DNA of 36,689 nt. Source: Pyxidicoccus fallax. GTDB taxonomy: Bacteria > Myxococcota > Myxococcia > Myxococcales > Myxococcaceae. The position numbers were made by a program, and so were the translations under genes. Location: the NCBI RefSeq assembly GCF_012933655.1, contig NZ_JABBJJ010000098.1, forward strand, positions 1 through 36,689, in the 5' to 3' direction. Position 1 is the stretch's first letter. Each line of letters begins with the position of its first letter. This document shows, in pieces, positions 7,689 through 15,573 of this stretch. The notes below the pieces were generated by a model that saw only the letters and a list, made by a program, of their open reading frames with translations, was not told the origin of the DNA and did not search any database.

Positions 7689-8085
7689 GGGGATGTCCGC
7701 CGAAGTACTCGCCATCGGCCCGTTCCACCGCGGGCTGCTGCCCTTCCTGGACCAGCCGCCGGAACGTCACGCCACGACCCGCGAAGGCGCGGTCCTCGTC
7801 GTGTCGGTATTCAGAGCCCCCGAGGGAAGCACGCGGAGCCGGGAGCTCGCGGCTTGCGTCGGGGTGGAACCGTGGGACTTCAAGAGTCACGCGTTCGACC
7901 CGCGTCGCGCGGACCTGGGCGCGCTGCGTGACTTCCACGCGGGGTATTTCCGGTGCGAGGAGCACGCCAAGGCCCGGGCCGAGCATCCATGTGACGCGTG
8001 CGAGCGGGCCTGCGAGGCTCCGGTGGAGCGCTTCGTCAGGCTGCGCGACGCGGGCTTCGAGTTCTTCTTCTGTCCCAACGGGTGA
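7687..8085 (+). CDS. Uncharacterised protein, paralogue of the next gene
   Basis: A 132-residue soluble protein with no domain I recognise. Its second half contains ELAACVGVEPWDFKSHAFDP, then a cysteine-rich insert (FRCEEHAK...HPCDACERACEAP, six residues typical of a possible metal site) and ends RDAGFEFFFCPNG. The block around ELAAC-WDF-HA-DP-RADL and the FF-containing end are shared with the neighbouring gene, so the two arose by duplication; the cysteine insert is private to this copy. The ATG at 7687 overlaps an inverted repeat and may be used as a leaderless start; a second ATG lies at 7693. It is separated from the next gene by only 3 bp and is surely co-transcribed. Confidence 0.65.
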   Translation: MGMSAEVLAIGPFHRGLLPFLDQPPERHATTREGAVLVVSVFRAPEGSTRSRELAACVGVEPWDFKSHAFDPRRADLGALRDFHAGYFRCEEHAKARAEHPCDACERACEAPVERFVRLRDAGFEFFFCPNG

Positions 8086-8088
8086 CGC

Positions 8089-8592
8089 GTGCTCTCTCCG
8101 GAGCTTCGGGACGCCGTCGTACGGCTGTTCGACGAGAAGGGCCTGCTGGAGGCGGTGCTGCACGTCCGGCGCGGCACCGGCGCCGGTCTCGCGGAAGCGG
8201 ACGCCGCCGTGCGAGCGGTGCTCCACGAAGCGGGGCGGCTACCCGTGTCACCTCGCGGCGAGACGAGTGTGGAACTCCTCGCCGTGGGTCCCTTGGGCCC
8301 ATCCGTCGTGGAGTTGCTCGACTACGACGCGGAGCGATACACGGGCGTGCCCGACGGCACGAAGGTCATCACGCGATTGTTCGACGTGTACGGGAACGAC
8401 GAAGAATCCCGAGAGCTCGCGGCGTGTCTCGGCGCCGATGTTTGGGACTTCAACACGCATGCGCTCGACCCGTGGCGAGCGGACCTGGATGCCCTGTCGC
8501 GGCTGGCCGGTGGAGACGACGTGCTGGTCCGGAGATTCAGCAAGCTGCGGGCCGCGGGCTTCCGGTTCTTCTTCCGCGTCCTTCCGCCTTGA
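8089..8592 (+). CDS. Uncharacterised protein, second member of a tandem paralogous pair
   Basis: The GTG start lies 3 bp after the previous stop. The 167-residue product has an N-terminal part of about 55 residues (LSPELRDAVVRLFDEKGLLE onward) not seen in its sister, then a region beginning VELLAVGPLGPSVVELLDY that aligns with the whole of the preceding protein: both carry ELAAC, WDF, H-A-x-DP-x-RADL and end in a D/K-LR-AGF-FFF motif. There is no signal peptide, membrane span or catalytic motif I can name. The pair may form a heteromer. It converges with the minus-strand gene that follows. Confidence 0.65.
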   Translation: MLSPELRDAVVRLFDEKGLLEAVLHVRRGTGAGLAEADAAVRAVLHEAGRLPVSPRGETSVELLAVGPLGPSVVELLDYDAERYTGVPDGTKVITRLFDVYGNDEESRELAACLGADVWDFNTHALDPWRADLDALSRLAGGDDVLVRRFSKLRAAGFRFFFRVLPP

Positions 8593-8608
8593 GACACCCA
8601 CCGGGTGG

Positions 8609-9328
8609 TCACCAGGGTTCGAAGGGCCACGGCACCGTGGGCGGAAGCACCGGCTCGGGGCGCGCCATGGAGATGGAGTCGGCATACGGCCCGTCGACGC
8701 GCTCGTCCGCGAGCGGGTTTCGCTGGCCGGTCATCACCCACTCCGCTCGGGCGGAGGCGAACGTGCCTTCGAAGAACAGCGTCAGGGCTCCCGTGTGGAC
8801 CCAGCCGAACTCGCGGGAGTGAAGCCCGACCACGAGCTCGATGCTCCCACGGCGGAGGGCATGTCCCGGAGCCAGGAGCGCCTCGATGACCCGGGCCGCG
8901 GGCGATGCATCCAGATGGCTCTCGTCCAGCGCCCAGCGCGTGTGGGGATGCTCGACGCGAATCGGCTCACGCAGGCACAGCAGGTGCTGGCGTGGCGGTA
9001 GGGGGAGTGCGCATGCGCCTTCGAGCAGGCCCGCGGCCTCGGTGAACCGGGCCGCTGCCGATGACTCCATGCCGAGGATGTAATTCCATCCCGCGAAGAA
9101 GGAGCCCACGCCGCGATTCAGGAGGTAGCCGTCGTTGACCTGCGCTCCGACGACCATCGCCTCGTCGAGCGGCTGGTAATGGCCATACTTCTGGAGCGTC
9201 TCCAACTGCCAGAGTCCGGGCGCCACGCGGCCCAGCCGCGCCGCCCAACGCTCGTCCGGAAAGTCGCGGGCATCGGGCATCCTCGGCTGTTTCAGCGACC
9301 AGTGGGTCGTTATCGCCCAGTCACCCAT
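8609..9328 (-). CDS. Uncharacterised protein, translationally coupled to the upstream gene
   Basis: From the ATG at 9328 the product has 239 residues; in-frame ATGs also exist at 9337 and 9355. I prefer 9328 because it gives an ATGGGTGA overlap with the stop of the upstream gene and follows a GGATGGA. The sequence is soluble-looking, with motifs such as GYLLNRGVGSFFAGWNYILG and HSREFGWVHTGALTLFFEG but no known domain. The C-terminus is rich in Pro and Trp (VPWPFEPW). It forms a two-gene unit with the gene at 9321-9953. Such coupled orphan pairs are sometimes toxin/immunity or protein/chaperone pairs, but nothing here proves that. Confidence 0.6.
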   Translation of the reverse strand: MGDWAITTHWSLKQPRMPDARDFPDERWAARLGRVAPGLWQLETLQKYGHYQPLDEAMVVGAQVNDGYLLNRGVGSFFAGWNYILGMESSAAARFTEAAGLLEGACALPLPPRQHLLCLREPIRVEHPHTRWALDESHLDASPAARVIEALLAPGHALRRGSIELVVGLHSREFGWVHTGALTLFFEGTFASARAEWVMTGQRNPLADERVDGPYADSISMARPEPVLPPTVPWPFEPW

Positions 9329-9953
9329 TGAGTCCATCCAACTTCGGCTCTTCATACCAGCGTCGCGAGAACGGCTTGCTGAGCAACCATGCGGTGGTGT
9401 TCCTGCCCTTGGCCCACGCGTATTGGATCCGGAAACCCTCTGACAGGGTCTTCCAATAGGTGGCCTCCCACGGCTGCAAGCGCGTCTCTTGATAGCTGCT
9501 CATGATGGGAACATGCGTGGGGTCCTTGGAGGCCCAGGCGAACTCCTCCAGCGCGCGTTCATGGCTTGCCGCTTCGATGCAGATGTCTTCCTGTCCGGCC
9601 CCATAGGTGGAGTAGAGGCTCCAGTCGGGTCGGGTGACGGACTCCCATGCGGCACCTCCGGCGGGTGTCAGGCCATACCAGAACCCCGAATAGTGGCGGG
9701 GTTTGCAACTGCTCTCCGCGAAAGCACGTTCGACCTCGTGCGGTGAGCACGCTCGCACGCCATGTTCGTTCGCCACCTCGATGAGGCCGGCCTGGCAGAG
9801 CGCGGTAAGGGCCTCGACCAGCTCCCGTTCACCCAGCCCGTGCGTCGGGCGGTTGATGATCTCCTCGATGTTCGAACTCCTCAGGACGGCCAGGTTCTCC
9901 CGAAGCTCGATAACCAGATCCAGGAACCAGAACGTCTGACGGTCGATGCGCAT
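9321..9953 (-). CDS. Uncharacterised protein with possible winged-helix N-terminus
   Basis: A 210-residue soluble protein. The first ~90 residues read like a small helical, winged-helix-type domain: helices around 10-35, then GLGERELVEALTALCQAGLI, which has the pattern of a winged-helix third helix, and later FWYGLTPAGGAAWE, a 'LTPxG' wing motif common in PadR/MarR-like folds. The second half (about 105-210) is rich in Trp and Tyr and unrecognised. The ATG at 9953 has an AAGG 8-9 bases upstream. The gene is divergent from the Fur-box promoter region and overlaps the downstream gene. A DNA-binding role is possible but not shown. Confidence 0.6.
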   Translation of the reverse strand: MRIDRQTFWFLDLVIELRENLAVLRSSNIEEIINRPTHGLGERELVEALTALCQAGLIEVANEHGVRACSPHEVERAFAESSCKPRHYSGFWYGLTPAGGAAWESVTRPDWSLYSTYGAGQEDICIEAASHERALEEFAWASKDPTHVPIMSSYQETRLQPWEATYWKTLSEGFRIQYAWAKGRNTTAWLLSKPFSRRWYEEPKLDGLNG

Positions 9954-10078
9954 GGGGACGACCTTAACGAAGCCTTGAAGGCAGGGGAGGGTCAGGCGCC
10001 GGTGACGGAGCTGCCCACGGACTGAAGGTCACCGGAACACCTCCTTCTTGACATGACGGCTTTGCCGGTCTACTGATC

Positions 10079-10097
10079 GATATTGATAATGAATATC
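10079..10097 (+). promoter_or_regulatory. Fur box
   Basis: GATATTGATAATGAATATC matches the classical 19-bp Fur consensus GATAATGATAATCATTATC at 16 of 19 positions and is itself palindromic, with perfect 6-bp arms GATATT and AATATC. It lies 83 bp upstream of the lipoprotein ATG at 10180 in an AT-rich patch, where Fur-Fe(II) would block transcription in iron-replete cells. Confidence 0.85.
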
Positions 10098-10179
10098 AAC
10101 TTCACAAGAGACGGCAATCGCCGCTCCTGCTGTGTGAAGCCGCGCCTCCAGTTCCCCCCACCGTAGAAAGGCCGTAGCG

Positions 10180-11391
10180 ATGAAGCAGTCTGTTGCCTTC
10201 TCCTCCTTGCGACTCCCCACCGCACTGCTCGCCCTGTCCCTGTTCGCCGGGTGTGACTCGGACGAGCAGGGGGATGACGAGCGCCCGCTGTATGCCATCA
10301 CCACCCAGAAGTTCGAGCCGGACCCGGCCACGAGCTACGTCGTGGTGACGAGCGACGCGGAGAAGACCGCGACGCTGTCACTGGATGGCGCCATCCAGGT
10401 GCCGGGCCGGGCGCTCGGCGTGGGCCTTCCCAAGACGGGCTCCGTGTACGTGGTGAGCGATGACAGCCCGGTGGTGACGCGCTACTCGCTCGACGACAGC
10501 GGCAAGCTGCAGGCGTCGGGCACCGTGAGCTTCGCGAGCCAGGGCGCGATGGCGCTCGGCGAGTACCAGGCCAACTTCCAGTTCATCTCCGAGACGAAGG
10601 CGTATTACTTCGACGGAGAGAACGCGCAGATCGTCATCTGGAACCCCACGGCGATGAGCGTCACGGGGACCATCCCGCTCGACGAGCTGATCATCCCGGA
10701 TACCCTCCTGTCGTTCTCCGGCGCCATCGTGCGGCTCGAAGGGCAGCTCATCATTCCGGTGGGCTGGCGTCCCGAATCGGGCGTGGGCATCACCCGGAAG
10801 GCGGGCGTGGTCTCCGTCGACACGGCGACGGACAAGGCCACCATCTCGACGGATGACCGGTGTGGCTACACGCACGATGCCGTCGTGGGCCCCGACGGTC
10901 AGGTGTACATCGCGACGGAGGCCTATGGCGCGGCGGTGCGCCGGACGCAGGGGGAGGACGCGCCCGAGCCGTGCCTGCTCAAGTACAACCCGCGCACGCG
11001 CGCCTTCGACACGAGCTTCTATCGGTCGCTGTCGAGCCTGGTGGGCGGCGGCACCGCGGGTGCGCTCATCCCGGGGCCGACGGGGACGGCGTACGTGCGC
11101 GTGCTCGACGAGACGGTGGCTCCGGTCGCCACGGGCACCCATCCGCGCCTCGTGGCGAGTGGCACGGGCTGGCAGTGGTGGGAGCTGAAGCTCGACACGC
11201 TGACGGCGACGCGCAAGGCGGCCTTCCCGTCCACCTCGGGCAGCGTCTTCCTCTTCGAGACGGAGAACCAGACGCTCTACACGGAGTTCGGCGCGGGCTC
11301 CGCGTCCACGACCCTGCATGTGCTGGGCGACAGCGGCAAGCCCACGCTGACCTACCCGGGGCTGTCCTTCTCGCTCCTCCAGATTCGCTAG
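10180..11391 (+). CDS. Iron-regulated beta-propeller-like lipoprotein, MxcI-like
   Basis: A 403-residue protein with a signal peptide ending in the lipobox LFAGC (Cys25), so it is anchored in a membrane. The mature part is rich in short beta-strand blocks spaced about 45-60 residues apart (for example GSVYVVSDDSPVVTRYSLDD and VVGPDGQVYIATEAYG), as in beta-propellers. The architecture and the Fur box upstream recall MxcI of the myxochelin siderophore gene set of Stigmatella and Myxococcus; I offer that as a likely relation, not as an identification. A role in handling ferric-siderophore at the cell surface would fit. The next gene follows after 9 bp and is co-transcribed. Confidence 0.7.
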   Translation: MKQSVAFSSLRLPTALLALSLFAGCDSDEQGDDERPLYAITTQKFEPDPATSYVVVTSDAEKTATLSLDGAIQVPGRALGVGLPKTGSVYVVSDDSPVVTRYSLDDSGKLQASGTVSFASQGAMALGEYQANFQFISETKAYYFDGENAQIVIWNPTAMSVTGTIPLDELIIPDTLLSFSGAIVRLEGQLIIPVGWRPESGVGITRKAGVVSVDTATDKATISTDDRCGYTHDAVVGPDGQVYIATEAYGAAVRRTQGEDAPEPCLLKYNPRTRAFDTSFYRSLSSLVGGGTAGALIPGPTGTAYVRVLDETVAPVATGTHPRLVASGTGWQWWELKLDTLTATRKAAFPSTSGSVFLFETENQTLYTEFGAGSASTTLHVLGDSGKPTLTYPGLSFSLLQIR

Positions 11392-11400
11392 GCGACCGTC

Positions 11401-12033
11401 ATGAGACTTTCATTTCCAATCGCAGGTCTGTTCGCCGTCTCGCTGTCGCTGTCCACTCCGGCCTTCGCGACGGCCTCGGGCATCACCGGCCAGTCCGGCA
11501 AGGAGGGGGCGGCGTGCGGCCTGTGCCACCAGGGCGGCACGGCCCCCACCGTGGTCATCGAGGGCCCGGCGTCTCTCGCTCCTGGCGCCACGGGCCAGTA
11601 CTCGCTCATCATCCGGGGCGGTCCGGCGAAGACGGGCGGCACGGACATCGCGGTGGACAGCGCGGAGGCCACCCTCCAGGCGGGTGCCGGGCTGAAGAAG
11701 CTGGGAAGCGAGCTGACTCACTCCACGCCCAAGGCCTTCGAGGCGAACGAGGTGCGCTTCGACTTCTCGCTCGTCGCGCCTTCGACGGACGTCACGCTCA
11801 CGCTCTTCGGTTCCGGCAATTCCACCAATGGAGACCTGAGCGCCGAGGGCGACAGGGCTGTGGCGACGAAGCTGACCGTGAAGGTGGGGAACGGCACCCC
11901 CGCCCCGACGCCGGGCGGTGGCGGGGAGGGTGGAGACGATGAAGGAGGCTGCGCCGCCGCAGGCAGCGCGCCCCTCTGGGGCCTCATGATGGCGAGCGCC
12001 TCCCTGGCCCTGCGTCGCCGCCGTCGGAGTTGA
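11401..12033 (+). CDS. MYXO-CTERM surface protein with a CxxCH motif
   Basis: A 210-residue exported protein. Signal peptide residues 1-23 (cleavage after AFA). Just after it lies CGLCH at 39-43, the motif for covalent c-type haem or for metal binding. Residues about 50-165 form a beta-sandwich-like domain (VVIEGPASLAPGATGQYSL) of the kind annotated as 'choice-of-anchor V', related to Reeler-type domains. A Pro/Gly linker leads to the C-terminal MYXO-CTERM signal: Cys about 184, a hydrophobic helix LWGLMMASASLAL and the tail RRRRRS, recognised by myxosortases and leading to cell-surface anchoring through the Cys. It is 9 bp downstream of the iron-regulated lipoprotein and shares the Fur-controlled promoter, pointing to iron acquisition or iron reduction at the surface. 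Confidence 0.8.
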   Translation: MRLSFPIAGLFAVSLSLSTPAFATASGITGQSGKEGAACGLCHQGGTAPTVVIEGPASLAPGATGQYSLIIRGGPAKTGGTDIAVDSAEATLQAGAGLKKLGSELTHSTPKAFEANEVRFDFSLVAPSTDVTLTLFGSGNSTNGDLSAEGDRAVATKLTVKVGNGTPAPTPGGGGEGGDDEGGCAAAGSAPLWGLMMASASLALRRRRRS

Positions 12034-12048
12034 TGCGGTAGCGGCCGC

Positions 12049-12077
12049 GCGCGAGGAGGGATGGTGCCTCCTCGCGC
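12049..12077. terminator. Bidirectional hairpin between convergent genes
   Basis: GCGCGAGGAGG (12049-12059) and CCTCCTCGCGC (12067-12077) form an 11-bp GC-rich stem with a 7-nt loop. It sits in the 66-bp gap between the stops of the MYXO-CTERM gene and the HerA gene, where a shared terminator is expected. No long T-tract follows on either side. Confidence 0.7.
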
Positions 12078-12099
12078 ACGAAACGTTGCCGCAGGTCCG

Positions 12100-14373
12100 C
12101 TACTCCACGAGCAACCGCTTCACGGGCGCGGGGTCCACCGCGACCATGAGTGGACGCGTGAAGGTGCTGAACGAGACCAGCGCCTGCCCCGGCGCGAGCC
12201 GCGGCACCCGATTCCACAGACTCTCATCGATGCTGCCCACCGTGCGTTGCATCCGCGAGATGACGGTACTGTCGGTGATCTTGTGGATGATGAAGTTGTT
12301 GAGCAGTCCCAGTACCTCGTTGGGGAGGTGCTGGGGCAACTGTGTCACGAACACGAGCCCGAGCCACCGCTTGCGGCCGCGCTTCGCGATGCGGGCGACC
12401 TGCTCGAACAGGACCGGCATCTGCGAGATGCGGCTGGCCGACAGGAACTCGTGCGCCTCCTCGATGATGATGAGCACCGGGGTGACGGACTCGTCCTGGT
12501 CGTTCGCTCGCTGATAGCGCTCCTCCTGGGTCTCCTGGAGCCCCCGCAGGATGTCGGCGATGACGAGGTTGTTGAGCTGAGGGGAGTCCGTGTCCGACAG
12601 GTCGATGACGGACACCCGGCCAGGAGTGAGCATTGAGCCGTAGGCCACTCCCGGTACGCTGCCCACATCGAAGATGTTGAGGCGCCGGAGCCGGTGGAGC
12701 TTGCTGGCCAGGGCCTTCCAGCTGATCTCGTGCTTGCTGCTCTGGGCCATCACCCGGCGCATCACCTTGCCCGGGTCGTTCTTGAAGTCGCTGTACAGCG
12801 TGGGACCCGTGGAGACCGGCGCGGCCTCTTCCTGCGCGAGGGCCTCCTCGGCGTCCTCCAGCAGCCCGCTCTTCCTTCGTGACGAGGCACGGGGCCTGCT
12901 CTTGACCTCGGCCTTTCCCTCGTCGCTGAGGCTGTAGATGTAGGCGCTCACGACGTCCAGTACGTGCTGGATGGTCATCCGGGGGTAGCCGGTGGTGAGC
13001 TCGTCGACGTCCAGCGCCTGACGACGGTCCTCCTCGCTCACCGGGAAGATACCGAAGTCCTCCAGCAGCAGCTTCGTGACGTCGTAGGCCTTGAGGAACC
13101 GCTCCTGCTGCGCATCGGACATGTCCAGAATCTCGGCGAGCGCATAGGGCGAGAGGCTGGAGAAGTTGAGAGAGAACCGGCGCAGGTTCCGGTGGCGCGG
13201 TCTCCGGCTGGAGCGGCCCGTCAGGTGATGGATGTGCAGGTCCTTGACGCCCTCCGGCCGCAGACCGCGCCGCTTGAGCGCTTCGAGCATGGCCGCCTGG
13301 TCCGTGGGCTCATCCACGTGGGTGTACTCGCCCTCCACGTCGAAGACGATGGTCGCGATGCCCGCCGCCTGAGCGCGGTGGATGAGCGTGGCCACGGTGG
13401 TGGACTTGCCGCCACCCGTCGTTCCGATGATGCCCGTGTGCCGGGGCAGGATGGCCTTGTCCCGCGCCTGGAGGCGGGCCTCCATGTTCTCGTAGCCCAC
13501 GACCACACCGAGGCACAGGTCGCCACCCACGCCGAGCACGCGCTCACTCTCCTGGTCATCAAGGACGAAGACGGGGCTCTGCGGCCGCGGGCGGAAGCGG
13601 GGCGGCTTCAATGTGCCCTCCACCTCTTCGCCGAGCAGCTCCACCTCCGCGCGCCCGTGGTAGTCGAACGTATAGGTGAGCTTCTTCCCATGCGTCACCA
13701 CGCCGATGGCCATCGTGGAGTTGGCGGGGACGGCATTGGGCTCCGCGAAGGGGCCCCGGACGACCACACCGAGGTACGCGCGTCCATCCTCCCGGGACTT
13801 CACGCGCACCAGCGTCTGGGACGCGAGCAGGTGCAGGTCGTCCCGGGTCAACAGGACGGTGATGAGGTTGTCCTGGCTGGACGTGGTATCGAAGTGGGTG
13901 AACCCGGCGGCCTTCTCCAGCTCGGGGTCGAGCTGGGCCGCCGTCTTCGACTCGTCCTTCAGCTCCTGCATCGCCGCGCGGGCCGCAGCCGGTGTCGGGC
14001 GGACGATGTCATTGCGCGCGCCCTTCGCCTCCACCGTCGGAGCCACCGGGGGAGGCCGGGGAGCCTCGCCGCGCGGTGCAGGGGTGCCCGGCGCTGGGAC
14101 GGGAGCGGGCCTGCCCGGTGGCGTACCGAGCCCCGGCGGCGGCGCGGGCCGGTTGCCCGCCGGTGGGGCAGGGCGCATCGCCTGCCCCGGGGGACCCACG
14201 GGAGCGGGGGGCCGCGAAGCACCGCCCGGTGCCGCCGGGGAAGGGCGCTGGGGGCCACCCACGACGTGAAGCGGTGGCGCCTTGCCATTCAGCGCCTGCG
14301 CCGGAGGACGACCCGGCTCGCCCTCGGACATTCCCCCACCTGCTGGCCTCTGCCCCTTGCCATCATCGAACAT
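12100..14373 (-). CDS. herA: HerA-type hexameric ATPase/DNA translocase
   Basis: The 757-residue protein starts at an ATG preceded by GGGGAGGGG. Residues about 10-115 are a Pro/Ala/Gly-rich disordered stretch not usual in HerA. A HAS-barrel-like beta domain follows (about 150-270), then the RecA-like ATPase: Walker A GTTGGGKSTT near 314-323, TIVFDVEGEYTHV just after, a helical insertion (about 400-520), Walker B VLIIIEEAHEF near 632-642, and a probable arginine-finger/sensor region RIAKRGRKRWLG. HerA forms hexameric rings that pump DNA and partner with the NurA nuclease in end resection in archaea, or with several nucleases in bacterial anti-phage systems. It is the last gene of the five-gene operon, 17 bp after the NurA-like gene. 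Confidence 0.88.
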   Translation of the reverse strand: MFDDGKGQRPAGGGMSEGEPGRPPAQALNGKAPPLHVVGGPQRPSPAAPGGASRPPAPVGPPGQAMRPAPPAGNRPAPPPGLGTPPGRPAPVPAPGTPAPRGEAPRPPPVAPTVEAKGARNDIVRPTPAAARAAMQELKDESKTAAQLDPELEKAAGFTHFDTTSSQDNLITVLLTRDDLHLLASQTLVRVKSREDGRAYLGVVVRGPFAEPNAVPANSTMAIGVVTHGKKLTYTFDYHGRAEVELLGEEVEGTLKPPRFRPRPQSPVFVLDDQESERVLGVGGDLCLGVVVGYENMEARLQARDKAILPRHTGIIGTTGGGKSTTVATLIHRAQAAGIATIVFDVEGEYTHVDEPTDQAAMLEALKRRGLRPEGVKDLHIHHLTGRSSRRPRHRNLRRFSLNFSSLSPYALAEILDMSDAQQERFLKAYDVTKLLLEDFGIFPVSEEDRRQALDVDELTTGYPRMTIQHVLDVVSAYIYSLSDEGKAEVKSRPRASSRRKSGLLEDAEEALAQEEAAPVSTGPTLYSDFKNDPGKVMRRVMAQSSKHEISWKALASKLHRLRRLNIFDVGSVPGVAYGSMLTPGRVSVIDLSDTDSPQLNNLVIADILRGLQETQEERYQRANDQDESVTPVLIIIEEAHEFLSASRISQMPVLFEQVARIAKRGRKRWLGLVFVTQLPQHLPNEVLGLLNNFIIHKITDSTVISRMQRTVGSIDESLWNRVPRLAPGQALVSFSTFTRPLMVAVDPAPVKRLLVE

Positions 14374-14389
14374 CCGTGCCCCTCCCCGG

Positions 14390-15571
14390 CTAGCGGCGCA
14401 TCCCGCGCTCGCTGAAGTACTGAAGGTTCGCGTCCGCCTGGGCGTAGGCGTCGTGCACCAGGCCCAGGAAGCCGTCGTCACCAAAGGCGCTGCGGCAGGA
14501 CATCTCCGCGACGTCGAGCAGCATCGGGAAGGCCCGCTCGGGCCGGAGGATGCTGTCGGCCATGGCGATGCAGGCCGCTTCGTGGAAGTGCTCGCGGTGC
14601 GCGTAGAAGAGGCGGGGAGGGGAGTGGTCCGACACCCGGAAGAGGCCCTTGACGACATGCGGGCAGGACTGCCTCACGAAGTCCCAGGCCAGCCGCTTGC
14701 TCCTGTCGCCGTACTGCCACCCCTCGACGAGCTCCTCTCCATCGCTCTGGAGCGTCTCCAGGATGACGTACTCGCCCGCGTCGAGCGCGAACCCCATGGT
14801 GAGGAAGCCCCGGTCCTGCAGCGCATCGGAGACGAACACGAACTTCTTGTGCTCGTGGATGAGCCGCCGGAGCACGCGGAGGGAGAGCTCCAGCAGGCTC
14901 ATGTAGCCCGAGCCGGACAGCAGCTCATGGGCGCAGGGATTGCCGAGCCCCATGCGCCACTCCGCCGAGGACTTGCTCAGCAGGGCCGCGCGCTCGGCAT
15001 ACGTCCGGATGCCCCGGCGTGCCAGCCGGGACATCGTGTCCTTGCGGCCCCGGAAGCGGTTCTGGCGCATGTTGATGTAGTCCATCGCCTCCTGCATGGG
15101 GTCCGTGCTTCGCGAGGACATCTCCTTGCGAAAGAGGCGCTGGGAGAACGCTCCCGACGTGCCGCCGTAGCCGACGACGGCCACGCCAATCTGCGAGATG
15201 CCGATGGGGAGGCTGTCATGGGAGGCGGAGCTCCCCGTCACGGCGTCGACCTTCCCGCGGAAGAGCAGGCGCTCGTGGATGAGGCTCACCTCCTCGGGGG
15301 TGACCTCGTAGATGCCTGCCTCGGGGAACGCCTGCTGACGCCCGGGAAGGCGGGGGAAGATCTCGCTGCGGACGATGGCTCGCAGGCGCCCCTCCTTCTT
15401 GACGGCGTTGGCAATCTCCTTCCGGAAGCGGTCCATCACGACATCGAGGTCGAGCCCGGTGGACCACTTGTCGAGGTCGAGGGTGAAGGACAGGTCCTCG
15501 CCGAACGCTGCTCGATACTCGTCGTCTCCGAACAGCTCTGCTTCCACCTCAGGGGGAATACCTCCCGACAT
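14390..15571 (-). CDS. NurA-like nuclease
   Basis: A 393-residue protein placed directly before HerA, as NurA commonly is. Similarity to the NurA domain is visible mainly in its plan: a strand with VDAVTGSSASHDSLPIGISQ, where NurA has a catalytic D-G-S motif, followed by hydrophobic IGVAVVGYGG; a middle segment KFVFVSDALQDRGFLTMGF; and a C-terminal segment with FPMLLDVAEMSCRSAF, resembling the NurA 'YPxPLxxAH' end. NurA enzymes are Mn-dependent 5'-3' exo/endonucleases driven by HerA. The first motif is D-A-V-T-G-S, not a clean D-G-S, so activity should not be assumed. The ATG at 15571 was chosen over an in-frame TTG because it follows GGAG and lies only 2 bp after the previous stop. Confidence 0.62.
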   Translation of the reverse strand: MSGGIPPEVEAELFGDDEYRAAFGEDLSFTLDLDKWSTGLDLDVVMDRFRKEIANAVKKEGRLRAIVRSEIFPRLPGRQQAFPEAGIYEVTPEEVSLIHERLLFRGKVDAVTGSSASHDSLPIGISQIGVAVVGYGGTSGAFSQRLFRKEMSSRSTDPMQEAMDYINMRQNRFRGRKDTMSRLARRGIRTYAERAALLSKSSAEWRMGLGNPCAHELLSGSGYMSLLELSLRVLRRLIHEHKKFVFVSDALQDRGFLTMGFALDAGEYVILETLQSDGEELVEGWQYGDRSKRLAWDFVRQSCPHVVKGLFRVSDHSPPRLFYAHREHFHEAACIAMADSILRPERAFPMLLDVAEMSCRSAFGDDGFLGLVHDAYAQADANLQYFSERGMRR

Positions 15572-15573
15572 GG

